Shown: piece after piece, positions 25,501 to 39,200 of the stretch
Layout: each line of letters opens with the position of its first letter
How positions within the stretch are numbered: position 1 is the first letter of the stretch
NCBI RefSeq assembly: GCF_047496725.1
Contig: NC_132970.1
Coordinates: forward strand, 11,476,501-11,540,500
Direction: 5' to 3'
DNA: 64,000 nucleotides
Origin: Anoplolepis gracilipes
Taxonomy: Eukaryota > Arthropoda > Insecta > Hymenoptera > Formicidae
Notes under the pieces: model-generated
What the model saw: only the letters and a program-made list of their open reading frames with translations
Told to the model about the DNA's origin: nothing
Database searches by the model: none
Position numbers and translations under genes: made by a program

Positions 25501-27327
25501 CCGAAATTAATATATCAAACGTTCTGCTTTTATAATTGTAAATTCAAAGCGACAAATAGGTGAATTAAATGAGTCAACTGATGAATAGAATTACAATAAT
25601 TAAATAAAATAAAATTATATATTATAAATATGCATTTATATATCATATATATAATTATATAAGTGTCTCTTGCAACAATAATCTCGGTTAATTAATTTCG
25701 ACGCCTTATTAAAAATTAAAGATAAAACATAGCCAGAAGGATATGTGATGAGAATGCTAGAAGGATGCGAAAAGAAAGAAATCAGAAAGTCAATAAGATA
25801 TTGCGAGATGTTCCGCGGTAAACGAAATTCGAATTCTCTATTCGATCAAAAATCGAAAAGATTCATTAGCTATCGATCGAGTCTGCATGAATTATTCAGT
25901 TCAGGAAATTAGAAACGCCATACCGAAATAAGATAATGTATTCGCAACGAATGAATATGATATAAAATTTAATATAAAATATATTACAAAATGTATAAAA
26001 TACATTGTAAAATGTACAAAATACATATTATATATAATTAATTCAATGTTATATATAGAGAATTAATTATATTACAAATATATTTTACAAAATTTAATTA
26101 AAACGTCACCGAGAAAGGCAATTAGGAGCTAGCGCAGGTGTAGACAAAATTTAATATAAAATATAATTTTAATTTTTAATTCAAAATAATTTTATTACAT
26201 AGAATTATACAAAATATCCGAAATTGATCTATATAATTTATTAGAAATTTTTAAAATGTAATTGATATAGTCTATATCACGACCAAAAGATCGAATTATT
26301 AATAAATTTATCGATACGTCTCTGAATTAAGAAAACCTAGAATTTTAATGGAATTTTATGTTATTGTATGTATTCTTCCATTTCGTGTAATTTTACTTTT
26401 TACAATAAGTATATAATAAATATAATTCATACATATAATATAACGCAACTTAAATCTATCTCTTACGCAATAATATCCATATACTATTTTAATAATATAA
26501 TATAATATTTAAAATTCATACTTAATGTTCATACAATCTTATGCAATATAATATATAACATACCATAAATACAATGTTATACCTGCATAATATACATCTT
26601 AATATAAAAGATATGCATATAATATACATATTATATACGTACATACAATAAGTTACATGTACAATTTATTAAGTTACATTTTTTTACGTTTTTCATAATT
26701 AAACTAAATTTTATTATAAATATAATTTTAATTTTTACCTAATAATGTTTTAATACTTGTTTTTACAGTTTTTATATGTAATTTATATTTAATTAATTTT
26801 TTATTTTATTGACAAAAATATTAAATTTTTATATTTTTACAATTTTATATTATCTTATATTTATATTTTTATATTTTTTTCCTTACAAATAAATTTAATT
26901 TTATAATAGCTATAATTTTTCTTTTATTAAATTTTATGTTTCTTTTTAATTGTCTTAATAGCCCTAGCAGACCTAATTCTACTAGCTACATCAGCAAAAA
27001 TCCGATAAAACAAGATTTGGGGAGTCCTAATTGGAAATTTGCGATTACATATTTTTTACGCATTGTGGCCAGAATTGATCACGTATTTTCAGCCAGTTGA
27101 ACCTACCTTTTGTTGCTCCTGGCTATTCATTCTGACTCGATTTCTACGAGCCAAGAATTGAGGAAGAAAAATAACTTCTTCTACTGCCGGTAATAATTAT
27201 CACTGGCAAATAAGACGACTTATATTCATTTAGGATCGTATGATATTATAATACAATCGTTTTGTAAATGCGTATCATTAGTCGTCGAAAGTTGCAAAAG
27301 ATATATAACAAATATAATCATGTATAT
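22576..27327. other. Long AT-rich intergenic region with repeats
   Basis: No conserved coding sequence was recognised. Contents include (TA)n near 22,935-22,970, a pair of similar segments at about 24,425-24,500 and 24,825-24,900 (both with AATGTCATTTTATTATAATGA) flanking an imperfect inverted repeat of CCTATTCCTCTTCC type at about 24,687-24,787, and a foldback element listed separately. An open frame at 23,113-23,370 (minus) has no recognisable motif. Confidence 0.5.
25030..25500. repeat. Foldback/MITE family A, complete stand-alone copy
   Basis: Two inverted arms of about 230 bp meet near 25,262. The outer ends read TTTATTAATTACTGTTAATT and its complement. The arms carry AAACGCTCGAAAATTCGCTTCTGA, and the hairpin tip carries TTTCGCAAAGAAG...CTTCTTTGCGAAAT around CCGCGGAT. 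Further copies or halves lie inside the large palindrome (about 30,838, 31,905, 33,122 and 33,850). No coding capacity, so a non-autonomous element. Confidence 0.85.
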
Positions 27328-27758
27328 ACCGAAAAAATTGTACTCAAAATGTAGACTTTATAAGCCTTCTTAATAGATATTCTTAACATAAAAGAATAAT
27401 TTTTTACCGTGATATATTTTAAAACACCTAATTTATAATAAAATTAAAACTATTGTATATATTAATATATTATGTATATTTAACTTGTCAAAATTTTAAT
27501 AAATATCAAATGTCCATTTGTAAAATTGCTTTTTTTGTTATTGGGATTCATAATCTAAAATATTAAATAATATAAGATGATAAGAAAATATTCTATTCAG
27601 TATATATATTCTTACTTGCTAAGAATATCTGAAAGTACTCTTTATAAGATTTCTCTCTTAAACTAATTGTAAGAAGATCTTCTTAATGTTTATTTTAAAG
27701 AAATATATTATAAAGTTAAATAAAATATTCTTAAGCTGAGAATATAATTTTTTCGGTG
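27328..27758. repeat. Probable MITE with ACCGAAAAAATT termini
   Basis: The left end ACCGAAAAAATTGTACTC is matched by an inverted right end AATATAATTTTTTCGGT. The interior is AT-rich and partly self-complementary (TTCTTAATA/AAGAATAT motifs). An element with similar termini is at about 46,234-46,649. Confidence 0.55.
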
Positions 27759-28207
27759 TAAAATATATTAGCATGCATATCAATCCCTCTATCGGCGGGT
27801 CATTAAACATTTGTATTCTTTAAAATTGTTTTATAAAAATCTAATATATATAATTAAAATAAATATTTCATGTATGTCTTGCATAAAACCGGAATAAATC
27901 ATGTTTTTATTTTTTTTAATATTTTTCTTTTTCTTTCAATTTTAATATACAAATGGTATATCTATTTTAACAAAAGTTAAAAAAAAAGTAAATGAAAAAT
28001 GTAATATAAAATTTTTTCTTGGACAACGTAAAAAAATAATTTAAAATTGACCCAGAGTACGGCATGCATGCATTCCGCCGTCCGAGGGTTAAAGCAACGA
28101 ATTTATCTACAATCTACATCTTTATCTACAAGTCTATTAATCTACATCTACAAATCTCTACACAAATCCGTTGCTTTAAAATATAATAAAAGCTTTTTAT
28201 CACTCAC

Positions 28208-30100
28208 CGACACTGATGTGCAACAGCGGAGTTGTTGATATTGAATCTATACGTTGTCTGTAACATACAAATATAAAATATAAATTATAGCAGTGCTTAA
28301 AATAATTAATATTCAAGAATTTATTATTATATATACTCATCAAATTATTATTATGTACTCATCAAATTTTATATTCAATGCGTACAATAATAAGCAGATA
28401 TATAAATATCGAATAATTATATAATTAAAAGAAAGAACTATTTTTTAAATAAATAGACTTTTATAAGATTTATGTGAAAGTCTTTATCTCTGAGTTTCTC
28501 TTGTTGAAATCAATCAACTAAATAAACTGAATTAAATCATATACGTGATTTAAAATAATTAATCTACAAATAATAATATACAAATTATATTTACCCTGGG
28601 GTTGCTCCACCGATGCAGGATGCCTCTCCTAGGCCTCCTCCTCCTCTCAGATTGTAAGGGACGTCAGAAACTATTGTTTTATACGCGCGATATAGTTTTT
28701 TTAATTTGCTGAAACGGCACAAAAATAAAATCGCGCAATATTTTAAACCGTACGAAAGTAAAAACGCGCGATAGTTATTTGGACGGCACTTCCGCACTTT
28801 TACGCGCGATACTTTGACGGCACTCCCGAATTTCGAAACGATCGAAAATCCCATTTCATCACGCACGAGAATCATACTTGAAGTCGACAAGTCGGGCGCG
28901 ATCAAACTCTGAGCAAGAGTTTAAGTCCGAATCGGAAGAGGACGGAAGATCGAGGGAATCGATCGCGAATGGGGTATGCTCGATTCTCGTTCGTGCAGTT
29001 TCGCATCGCAGACCGACTCAAACTCATTGGGCACGATTTCGGATGAGCATATGTGTCTATCATACAGACAGTCCACATGATACGTCATAGGGCTGGTAGA
29101 CGGATCAAGAGGAACACCCATTTCATGAATGTTCAACAGTCTGAACATTTATCAACTGGATCGGACCTCTTTACTGAGCGTAAATCATGACCTAAATCCT
29201 CCAGTCGACGTCCTCAATGCGATACATCGTATTGCCGGTACAAGAAAAGGGGCCCATCAACGATTTATTCCAACAATCGACCGACCTCTAATCGACTAGG
29301 ACCGAAACCCGTTGCCGAAGCAGAGACCGTGCTCTCAACAACCGATTAACTCAATATTAACCGCACGTTCATGTATCTCTCTATACTGAACATACGTTCT
29401 ACGCGGCCGGCATTCGCCTCAGCCGCGATACTGAGGCGTGTAAACGTTGTTGCCCGGTAAGAAATGACGATTGAAAAAATGCAAATTAAACGCCGATAAT
29501 CGACATCCATTTGGCAACATCTTCCTCAATCCATCATTTTTCATTGGAAAGCAACGCTGAGAGAATCCCAGTTAGTCGGCATCACATACGATCCCCGACA
29601 ACATAATTTCGTGATCGAAATCAAGAAATATGAAGGAAAACACGATCGCGATGAAGCCGAAAACCGAGAGCCGAGAGCCGAGACGAATGTCAAAAACAAT
29701 AGCGCGCTATATGTCACTAAGGTCAAATGTTATTATTTTATTTCGGAGTCATTTTAGACGTATTTTAACACGTTAAGATTTATCGTAATATTATTACGTA
29801 TATTATCGTCGCAAGAAACGTGTACGGCGCGCTCGACCTCGAGGTGACCGAACGCGAGGCGCACGTGCCGGCGCCGGCGCCGACATCGGAGTAAAAACAC
29901 GTGCGCACACTACGCCCGCCGGAGAAAGAATGAATGACTCATGGCTGTCACTAGTCACGTACGCCGTACGCGCCGGGCTCCCCTCTCTTACTATGGAATG
30001 CGTGACGTCAAAGACAAGGTCGAGTATGCTCATTCTCTCTCTCTCTCTCTTTCTCCTCGCGCCAGACAATAACAAATACGCACTATACTACGTGATATAA
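28208..30100 (-). other. Putative duplicated transcription unit, left copy (non-coding or unknown)
   Basis: Read on the minus strand, a CpG-rich block (29,800-30,100) is followed by a GC-richer segment ending GGAGCAACCCCAGG|GTAAAT at about 28,595, then an AT-rich stretch ending TATGTTACAG, a 50-nt segment (28,208-28,257), and GTGAGTG. The same order and splice-like borders exist in the right arm. No recognised protein: the open frames (28,591-28,905 and 29,803-30,075) lack known motifs. It could be a spliced non-coding RNA, a gene fragment or a dead gene. Confidence 0.35.
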
Positions 30101-30324
30101 TTTAACGCGTTGAAATATGTATACAATCAAATGATTCTAAAATACATATAAAATTCCTTAATTAAAATAATATTATTATTCGATTTAATGCGATATATTT
30201 AAAATACATGAAACGCGATTACGAAATGTGTAAAATACTTCACCGAAAGCAATCTTATGACTTACTGTACGACTATTATAACTGCACGATTTATTTATTA
30301 TATTCGTTGAAAGTTATATCAATG

Positions 30325-30395
<71 letters not shown>

Positions 30396-30404
30396 TGTGT
30401 GTGA
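30325..30404. repeat. (GT)n microsatellite, left arm
   Basis: About 80 bp of GT repeats with one TATGT interruption. The counterpart in the right arm is the (AC)n at 34,653-34,713, which is shorter. Confidence 0.95.
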
Positions 30405-30837
30405 ACAATTATTTGTAAAAGCGATAGAAATTTATATTATAGATACACACATATATTTATAGATGTATAATAATTAAATATAAATTAATAATAAAAAATA
30501 TGCACAAATTTACTGCCTGTACTTATCACATTTACTAAATATCTATAACTCTCTGTAATTATAGAAATTTGTCATATTATATTAAATAAATGTTCTCTCT
30601 TTCATCGTAACTATTTAATTATTCATTTATATATATATTACGTATGTTTGTTTTTTTCTATCAGAAAAAGAAAAAGAAAAAGAGAAAAGAACAGATATTC
30701 TATCACTAAAAATTAATGTATTAAATACAATTTATTAATAATTTAATATTTGTTTATTATAAAAAAGTTTTTTATTGGATGTGCCTGTTTTTATTATAGC
30801 TTATACTATTTAATTTATTCGATTAAAATATAAATTT

Positions 30838-31215
30838 TTATTAATAAAATATTTTACATAAATATCGGCAATGTACTTCACGAGCAATAATGTATCTTAA
30901 AACGCTCGAAAATTCGCTTCTGAATGATTAAGAAAACATGATTCGCAAAGAAGGTATCGCTAAAATCCGCGGGAAGAACGATACCTTCTTTGCGAAATAT
31001 GTTTTCCTATTCATTCAGAAGCGAATTTTCGAGCGTTTTAAAATACATTACTGTTCGTCAAGTACGTTGCCGATATTTATGTAAAATATTTTATTAATAA
31101 AAATTGAACTTTCGAGGATATTAAAAGACACATATTATTAATCGCGTATGAGTATGTCAATTGCATAATCGGCATTAATTAACATTAATTAATAAAGTTT
31201 CATTTCCCGAAATTA
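30838..31215. repeat. Family A foldback, left-arm copy
   Basis: An inverted repeat centred near 30,972, with CGCTCGAAAATTCGCTTCTGA on one side and its complement on the other, and TTCGCAAAGAAGG near the tip. Mirrored at about 33,850-34,215. Confidence 0.85.
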
Positions 31216-31354
31216 ATATAACAAATATTAATCCTGCTATTAACATTGTAAATTGAAAGCGACAAATAGATGAATTAAATGAGTCAACTGATGAATAGAA
31301 TTACAGTAATTAAATAAAATAAAATTATATTATAATTATGTATTCATGTATTAT

Positions 31355-31624
<270 letters not shown>

Positions 31625-31766
31625 AATTCATCGATGTGTTTTGTCAATTTTCAATGTTATATATATATAATTGTTAATGCTAAATATGTATATAAGAAAC
31701 ATATCTCTACATTTGTTTAAATATGAAACATATAATCCAACATATTATATTCTTCTATAGTAACTT

Positions 31767-31799
<33 letters not shown>

Positions 31800-31904
31800 T
31801 AATAATTTTATTTTATTTAATTATTATAATATTATTCATCAGTTTAACATGTTTAATACATCTATTTAGTTTATTTTAACAACAGAACTTGTTTGACACT
31901 AATT

Positions 31905-32100
31905 TCGGCAAAAAAAACTTTATTAATTACTGTTAATTAATACCGATTATGCAACTGACATACTCATACGCGATTAATAATATGTGTCTTCTAATATCCT
32001 CGAAGGTTCAATTTTTATTAATAAAATATTTTACATAGATATCGACAATGTACTTCACGAGCAGTAATGTATCTTAAAACGCTCGAAAATTCGCTTCTGA
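31905..32100. repeat. Family A foldback, left half at the palindrome core
   Basis: It runs from AACTTTATTAATTACTG to CTCGAAAATTCGCTTCTGA, where it is interrupted by different sequence (GTTATTACTCAAAATATG). The missing half appears inverted at about 33,122-33,320. Confidence 0.8.
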
Positions 32101-32245
32101 GTTATTACTCAAAATATGATACCATATGGATTTATATTAGTATGTTTTATTACATATTATTAATAGCGCGTAGCCTTTTTCACTTTAGTATATATAGTGA
32201 AGTAATATATGTGTATATAAGCACAAAATTAAATGATTCGCATCA

Positions 32246-32987
32246 ATTTTGTTATTCATAATACAAAAATTTATACGATTAAATATTATAAAGTAAATTG
32301 CTTGTTTCTGAAGAAAGAAAAAGAGAGAGAGAGAGAGAGAGAGAGAGGGGAAGAGAGAAAGAATATAATTCATCGTTGTGTTTTCTCAATTTTTAATGTT
32401 ATATATAATTGTTAATGTGAAATATATGGGAAACATATCTCTACATTTGTTTAAATATGAACCATATAATCCCACATATTATATCATCTCTCATATTTTA
32501 ATCACAAGAATGTTAATCCATTAAAATTACTTTAAAATTAATAAAATGCAAAGTGGAAGTTTGATCAAAATGATATGCTTCATAATTCAAATAATTTTTA
32601 TTGTATCGCAAAAGTTACGATAACTTTAAAATTATGTTTTCAATAAGACGTATAACTGATCGTGAACAGCATTAACGATCTTTATACATATTGCTTTATT
32701 AATAAAAGTCAGAAAGACGAACTACTAATCGCGCACAAGAATGCCAACTGCATAATTGGCGTTAATTAGCAGCAATTAATAAAGTTTTCTCTTTTCCTGA
32801 AATTAGTATATCAAACGGATTCTGTTGTTAAAATTGTAATAAATCAAATAGGTGAATTAAACGTGTCAAACTGTTGAATAAAATTATAATTATTAAATAA
32901 AATAAAATTATATTAAATACATATAAATAATATGTATTTATATATATTCTAATATAAATATATATAAAATATAACTTTTCAATCATT
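32246..32987. other. Central spacer of the palindrome
   Basis: Roughly 740 bp not shared between arms. It holds a (GA)n stretch (about 32,322-32,347) followed by a diverged copy of the sequence found at about 31,622-31,750, and a family A half-element (about 32,695-32,900). So even the spacer is made of the same repeats. Confidence 0.75.
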
Positions 32988-33121
32988 CAATAAAATCATT
33001 TAATTTTGTGCTTATATACACATATATTACTTCACTATATATACTAAAGTGAAAAAGGCTACGCGCTATTAATAATATGTAATAAAACATACTAATATAA
33101 ATCCATATGGTATCATATTTT

Positions 33122-33320
33122 GAGTAATAATAACTCAGAAGCGAATTTTCGAGCGTTTTAAGATACATTACTGCTCGTGAAGTACATTGTCGATATCTAT
33201 GTAAAATATTTTATTAATAAAAATTGAACCTTCGAGGATATTAGAAGACACATATTATTAATCGCGTATGAGTATGTCAGTTGCATAATCGGTATTAATT
33301 AACAGTAATTAATAAAGTTT
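33122..33320. repeat. Family A foldback, right half at the palindrome core
   Basis: Mirror of 31,905-32,100. Together the two halves form one family A element whose loop has been opened by about 1 kb of inserted sequence that is itself palindromic at its edges. Confidence 0.8.
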
Positions 33321-33435
33321 TTTTTGCCGAAATTAGTGTCAAACAAGTTCTGTTGTTAAAATAAACTAAATAGATGTATTAAACATGTTAAACTGATGAA
33401 TAATATTATAATAATTAAATAAAATAAAATTATTA

Positions 33436-33468
<33 letters not shown>

Positions 33469-33621
33469 AAGTTACTATAGAAGAATATAATATGTTGGAT
33501 TATATGTTTCATATTTAAACAAATGTAGAGATATGTTTCTTATATACATATTTAGCATTAACAATTATATATATATAACATTGAAAATTGACAAAACACA
33601 ACGATGAATTATATTCTCTCT

Positions 33622-33624
<3 letters not shown>

Positions 33625-33699
<75 letters not shown>
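33625..33699. repeat. (CT)n microsatellite, right arm
   Basis: About 37 CT units, the mirror of the 131-unit (GA)n at 31,359-31,621. Confidence 0.95.
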
Positions 33700-33702
<3 letters not shown>

Positions 33703-33849
33703 ATAATACATGAATACATAATTATAATATAATTTTATTTTATTTAATTACTGTAATTCTATTCATCAGTTGACTCATTTAATTCATCTATTTGTCGCTT
33801 TCAATTTACAATTTTAATAGCAGGATTAATATTTGTTATATTAATTTCG

Positions 33850-34215
33850 GGAAATGAAACTTTATTAATTAATGTTAATTAATGCCGATTATGCAATTGA
33901 CATACTCATACGCGATTAATAATATGTGTCTTTTAATATCCTCGAAAGTTCAATTTTTATTAATAAAATATTTTACATAAATATCGGCAACGTACTTGAC
34001 GAGCAGTAATGTATTTTAAAACGCTCGAAAATTCGCTTCTGAATGAATAGGAAAACATATTTCGCAAAGAAGGTATCGTTCTTCCCGCGGATTTTAGGGA
34101 TACCTTCTTTGCGAATCATGTTTTCTTAATCATTCAGAAGCGAATTTTCGAGCGTTTTAAGATACATTATTGCTCGTGAAGTACATTGCCGATATTTATG
34201 TAAAATATTTTATTA
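33850..34215. repeat. Family A foldback, right-arm copy
   Basis: Mirror of 30,838-31,215, with the same tip around CCGCGGAT and the same flanking TTTTATTAATAAAATATT. Confidence 0.85.
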
Positions 34216-34652
34216 ATAAAAATTTATATTTTAATCGAATAAATTAAATAGTATAAGCTATAATAAAAACAGGCACATCCAATAAAAAACTTTTTTATAA
34301 TAAACAAATATTAAATTATTAATAAATTGTATTTAATACATTAATTTTTAGTGATAGAATATCTGTTCTTTTCTCTTTTTCTTTTTCTTTTTCTGATAGA
34401 AAAAAACAAACATACGTAATATATATATAAATGAATAATTAAATAGTTACGATGAAAGAGAGAACATTTATTTAATATAATATGACAAATTTCTATAATT
34501 ACAGAGAGTTATAGATATTTAGTAAATGTGATAAGTACAGGCAGTAAATTTGTGCATATTTTTTATTATTAATTTATATTTAATTATTATACATCTATAA
34601 ATATATGTGTGTATCTATAATATAAATTTCTATCGCTTTTACAAATAATTGT

Positions 34653-34661
34653 TCACACACA

Positions 34662-34713
<52 letters not shown>
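34653..34713. repeat. (AC)n microsatellite, right arm
   Basis: About 60 bp of AC repeats with one ATAC interruption. Mirror of the left-arm (GT)n. Confidence 0.95.
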
Positions 34714-34714
<1 letters not shown>

Positions 34715-34949
34715 CATTGATATAACTTTCAACGAATATAATAAATAAATCGTGCAGTTATAATAGTCGTACAGTAAGTCATAAGATTGCTTTCGGTGAA
34801 GTATTTTACACATTTCGTAATCGCGTTTCATGTATTTTAAATATATCGCATTAAATCGAATAATAATATTATTTTAATTAAGGAATTTTATATGTATTTT
34901 AGAATCATTTGATTGTATACATATTTCAACGCGTTAAATTATATCACGT

Positions 34950-36092
34950 AGTATAGTGCGTATTTGTTATTGTCTGGCGCGAGGAGAAAGAGAGAGAGAG
35001 AGAATGAGCATACTCGACCTTGTCTTTGACGTCACGCATTCCATAGTAAGAGAGGGGAGCCCGGCGCGTACGGCGTACGTGACTAGTGACAGCCATGAGT
35101 CATTCATTCTTTCTCCGGCGGGCGTAGTGTGCGCACGTGTTTTTACTCCGATGTCGGCGCCGGCGCCGGCACGTGCGCCTCGCGTTCGGTCACCTCGAGG
35201 TCGAGCGCGCCGTACACGTTTCTTGCGACGATAATATACGTAATAATATTACGATAAATCTTAACGTGTTAAAATACGTCTAAAATGACTCCGAAATAAA
35301 ATAATATCATTCGACCTTAGTGACATATAGCGCGCTATTATTTTTGACATTTGTCTCGACTTCGTCGTGATCGCGATCGTGTTTTCGTTCATTTATCCCG
35401 ATTTTGATCTTTCTTTCGTCGAAGCTTGATCGTGCTCGACCTGTCGACTCCAAGTATGATTCTCGCGCTTGATAAAATGGGATTTTCGATCGTTCCGAAA
35501 TTCGGGAGTACCGTCAAAGTATCGCGCGTAAAAGTGCGGGAGTGCCGTCAAACTATCGCGTGTTTTTACTTTTGTACGGTTCAAAATATTGCGCCATTTT
35601 ATTTTTGTGCGGTTTCAACAAATTAAAAGAAGTATATATCGCGCGTATAAAACAATAGTTCCTGACGTCCCTTACACTCTGATTGTGAGAGGAGGAGGAG
35701 GCGGCCTAGGAGAGGCATCTTGCATCGGCGGAGCAACCCTAAGGTAAATATTATTTATATATTAATTATTATATATAAATTCTTTATACGAATGTGTTCG
35801 ATTTATTTAGTTGAATAATTTAATCAAGAGAAACTCAGAGATAAAGATTTTTACACAAATCTTATAAAGTTTTTATTTAAAAAAATTTTTTTTTAATTTA
35901 CAAAGTTATTCCATATTTATATATATCTGCTTATTATTGTACGCATCGAATATAAATTTCTTAAGTATAATAATAATAAATTCTTTAATATTAATTATTT
36001 AAAATCGCTGCTATAATTTGAATTTTATTTTGTATGTTACAGACAACGTCGACTTTAATGTCGACAACTCCGCTTGTTTTGCATCAGTGTCG
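34950..36092 (+). other. Putative duplicated transcription unit, right copy (non-coding or unknown)
   Basis: Mirror of the left copy, reading rightward: CpG-rich block 34,980-35,230, a segment ending GGAGCAACCCTAAG|GTAAAT at about 35,742, TATGTTACAG acceptor, a 50-nt segment (36,043-36,092), and GTGAGC. Segment length and both borders are conserved with the left copy, although the interior of the segment differs substantially. The open frame 34,956-35,234 is shared with the left arm, but the DNA there is near-identical, so it gives no evidence of coding. Confidence 0.35.
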
Positions 36093-36235
36093 GTGAGCGA
36101 AAAAAAGTTTTTATTTAAAAGCAACAGATTTATGTAGAGATTTTGATAGATAGAGATGTAGATAAATTCGTTGCTTTAATCCTCGGACGACAAGATATAG
36201 TGCATTCTAGTGAATTCTGAATCAATTTTAAATCA

Positions 36236-39200
36236 TAGAAATTTTTATTTTTAATTTATTAATTAATCATAATTTAAGAACAAATTTTTCTTTTTCTTAA
36301 TGTTTATGAGTAATATATAATTTGATAAATACATTATCCAAGCAGTTAATTTTACACATTGTTGGTACCACATACAATTTTCGAAAGATATTGCAGGCTA
36401 GTTTTAATTTTTTTTATTTCACAATTTTTCTCTATAAGATATAGTAGGCTTGGTTTTAGAATATTTAATTTCTCCCAAATGTTCTTTGTTTTTTTTTTTT
36501 TTTTAATTATCCTTAGCTTTAAAGGAGAAGAATGCTTGGGAGTTATTGGGAGGAATAGTGATGACAGTCTTGAGTTTTTTAAATATCTATCGGGACCAAC
36601 CTTCACAGTAGAAGTTGAAGAAAAAATTGTGATTTTCCGATAAAAAGCACTGAAGGCTTTTGTTTTCTAGGTTGTAGTTGAGGATTTGAAGGTTTAAGAG
36701 ATCTTGTTAGTCTTAAAAGTCTGGAAGATTTCGATGATTTTCAAGGTCTGAAAGATCTCGAGAATCTTGAGGCTTTGTAGGCCATAGAGAATCTGATGAT
36801 CTGGTAGATCTAGATGTTCTCGAAGGTCTCGAACATATGTTTCTTTTTTTTGATTTTTAAAAGTACACGAGAGTTATAGATTAAATAAATTTTAATCTTT
36901 TCTTCTCAATTTTCTTTGTCAAAAGTTCTTTTTTGTATGTATATACTTCTTAATTATTTTTTTCTTCGCGAAATTGTTTTAATACGCCTCTTATCGGTAT
37001 TGGCGTAATTAATCTAAAACGTAATTAGCAACGCTCAACCTTAGCAATGCTTCACGTAGCGGTTCTGAGTTATGGCTGCCCTTGACACAGTCTGGTGATG
37101 TCGAAATTAAAGACACTGATATAATTCAAGTGTGTATTTTTATATAAATAAGCAAATTTATTCTCTTGTCAAAAGTTTTCAATTTCAATTAAAAATGAAT
37201 GCATTCAAAAGATATATTTAAATTAATAGTACTTTCCGCTTTTTAAATAAGTAAATTATTTGTTGAATGTTCTGAGTTATACAGAATTATTCTATAATAT
37301 GTAATATATATTGACGTTAAAAAATGGCATTTCAAAATTTTTTATACACATTATCCTCTAAAATTAATTTCTTACTCTTCATCTCTATCTCTATATATAA
37401 AGATAGAAATCTTCATTTCTATCTCTTTTTCTTGAAACCTGATTTATTTCTCAGAAATTATTATTTTTTAAATCTGTTTAGATAAATGGAACTTAATAAA
37501 AAATTTAAACATAATTAACTTAATATATCTTACGAAATAAAAAGAATCCATTAAAGCGTGAATGAGAATGACAAAGAGAATGCATCAGATATAATATTCA
37601 CAAAAGAAAAATTTATGAACAGTAAATCTATTTAAGGTAAAGGTTCTTCTGTGTAAATAATATTTGAGGATTAGTCTAATTGATTATTATTAATAGTAAC
37701 ATTTTAGCACATAATATCATTAAATCTAATTTATAGTTATCGTAAATAATTTATTGAGAGACTCTGTGAACTTTAACAGCTGTACTCCAACGTACTCATA
37801 ATATACTCAGCGTACTATATGCTTTCTGTTCTAAAAATTTTTGAAAATAAAATATGACAAATATAGATGTCTTAAAAAAAGATCTTAATTGTGAATTTTA
37901 AAGTATATTTAAAAGGTTTCTATTTATCTGAATACAACAATTATTAGTGACTTGTAATCTGTTATAAATTACATAATTTAGAGGAAAAAAAAATTTTGAG
38001 AGATATTAAATATTCATAAGTTATTCAATAACAATATCAATATCAACAGTATCAAAAATTTTGTTAAAATCGATATAGATAGCAACTTGCAAGTTCTTCT
38101 TACTAACCGCGTTTATTTTAACATTAATTCAATGATATAATGATGAGACACAGAGCGAAAAATTATAAAACCATTCAAGTCATTAACAATTACATTTTTA
38201 AATATAAATATAATTATAAATATAATTTACTAGTTATAATATTTTCAAATATTGTTGGCATTATGCTTTGTTTATTTATAAAGTTAGAAAACAGAGTCAT
38301 ATTGTTATTCTAAAATATTACAGTTATACACAATAATTTTCGAAACTGTAGAAGTATTTCACATGATAAAGATTCGTTAAAGATACGTCACATTATTGAC
38401 ATAATATGTTTATACAAAGAATATTGGCGAAATATTTTTCGTACAAACGTTGGAACTAAAACTAAAAATTTAGCCATAAAGTATTCAGACAGTCAAAAAC
38501 AGTACTGTCTATATTAAGAGAATACTCAGCTTATGCTCATATATCATATCGAACCAATAATCTACACTGCTGGAATAAATTCATTTAAAACAATCTGCAA
38601 GACAGTTGACTATAGTAAGAAAAAGATTAATACAAAAATTACAAAATGTTATATATAAGTTGCGTTCTGATATTCACTGCCAATACTGAAAATTTATAGT
38701 GTACATAACGTAATAAACTATAGATTTTCAATACTGGTAGCGAATATCGAAAGGTAGCCATAGCATATATGTAATTTAAAAAATTTGTGGTCTACTCTAA
38801 TCAAATTAAAAAATAAGCCAGAAATCAGGGTTAAACAGCGGAAGTATATATTAAAGCAAGTATATATTGAAAAAAAGACAACTTTAATTACAATACAGTG
38901 CCAGATATTTAGATCCTTTTCTTCAAGATTCTCTTCAGGCAAAAGCAAACAAAATAATTAAACCGTTACTAATAATGTCAATATCACATAGGTCGCGCGA
39001 AAGTCGAAGAAAATAAAAATCAAAAGATATAAAATTAAAAGATGTAAAATACAGGTCTCACGATTTATAAATAATTTTATAAACAAAATAATATAACATT
39101 TTAATCGATACATAGAAAATATTAATTTTTTCTTTAAATCCGTAACTCTTATTGCTGCAATTAATCATCACATATTATTTACACATGATCGTTTTTTGAA

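Larger units (their letters stand above)
32988..36235 (-). repeat. Right arm of the 8-kb palindrome
   Basis: Mirror image of 28,040-32,245. The inner boundary is seen as AATCATTTAATTTTGTGCTT at about 32,994, matching AAGCACAAAATTAAATGATT at about 32,219. The outer match is last clear at about 36,230 (TGAATCAATTTTAAAT against AATTTAAAATTGACCC at about 28,037). The arms differ in microsatellite length and indels, so they are not a trivial assembly copy. Confidence 0.93.

Noticed and set aside
29803..30075. 90-codon open frame conserved between palindrome arms (also 34,956-35,234)
   Set aside because: The DNA of the arms is near-identical here, so conservation is not evidence of coding. CpG-rich Arg/Ala composition and no motif.
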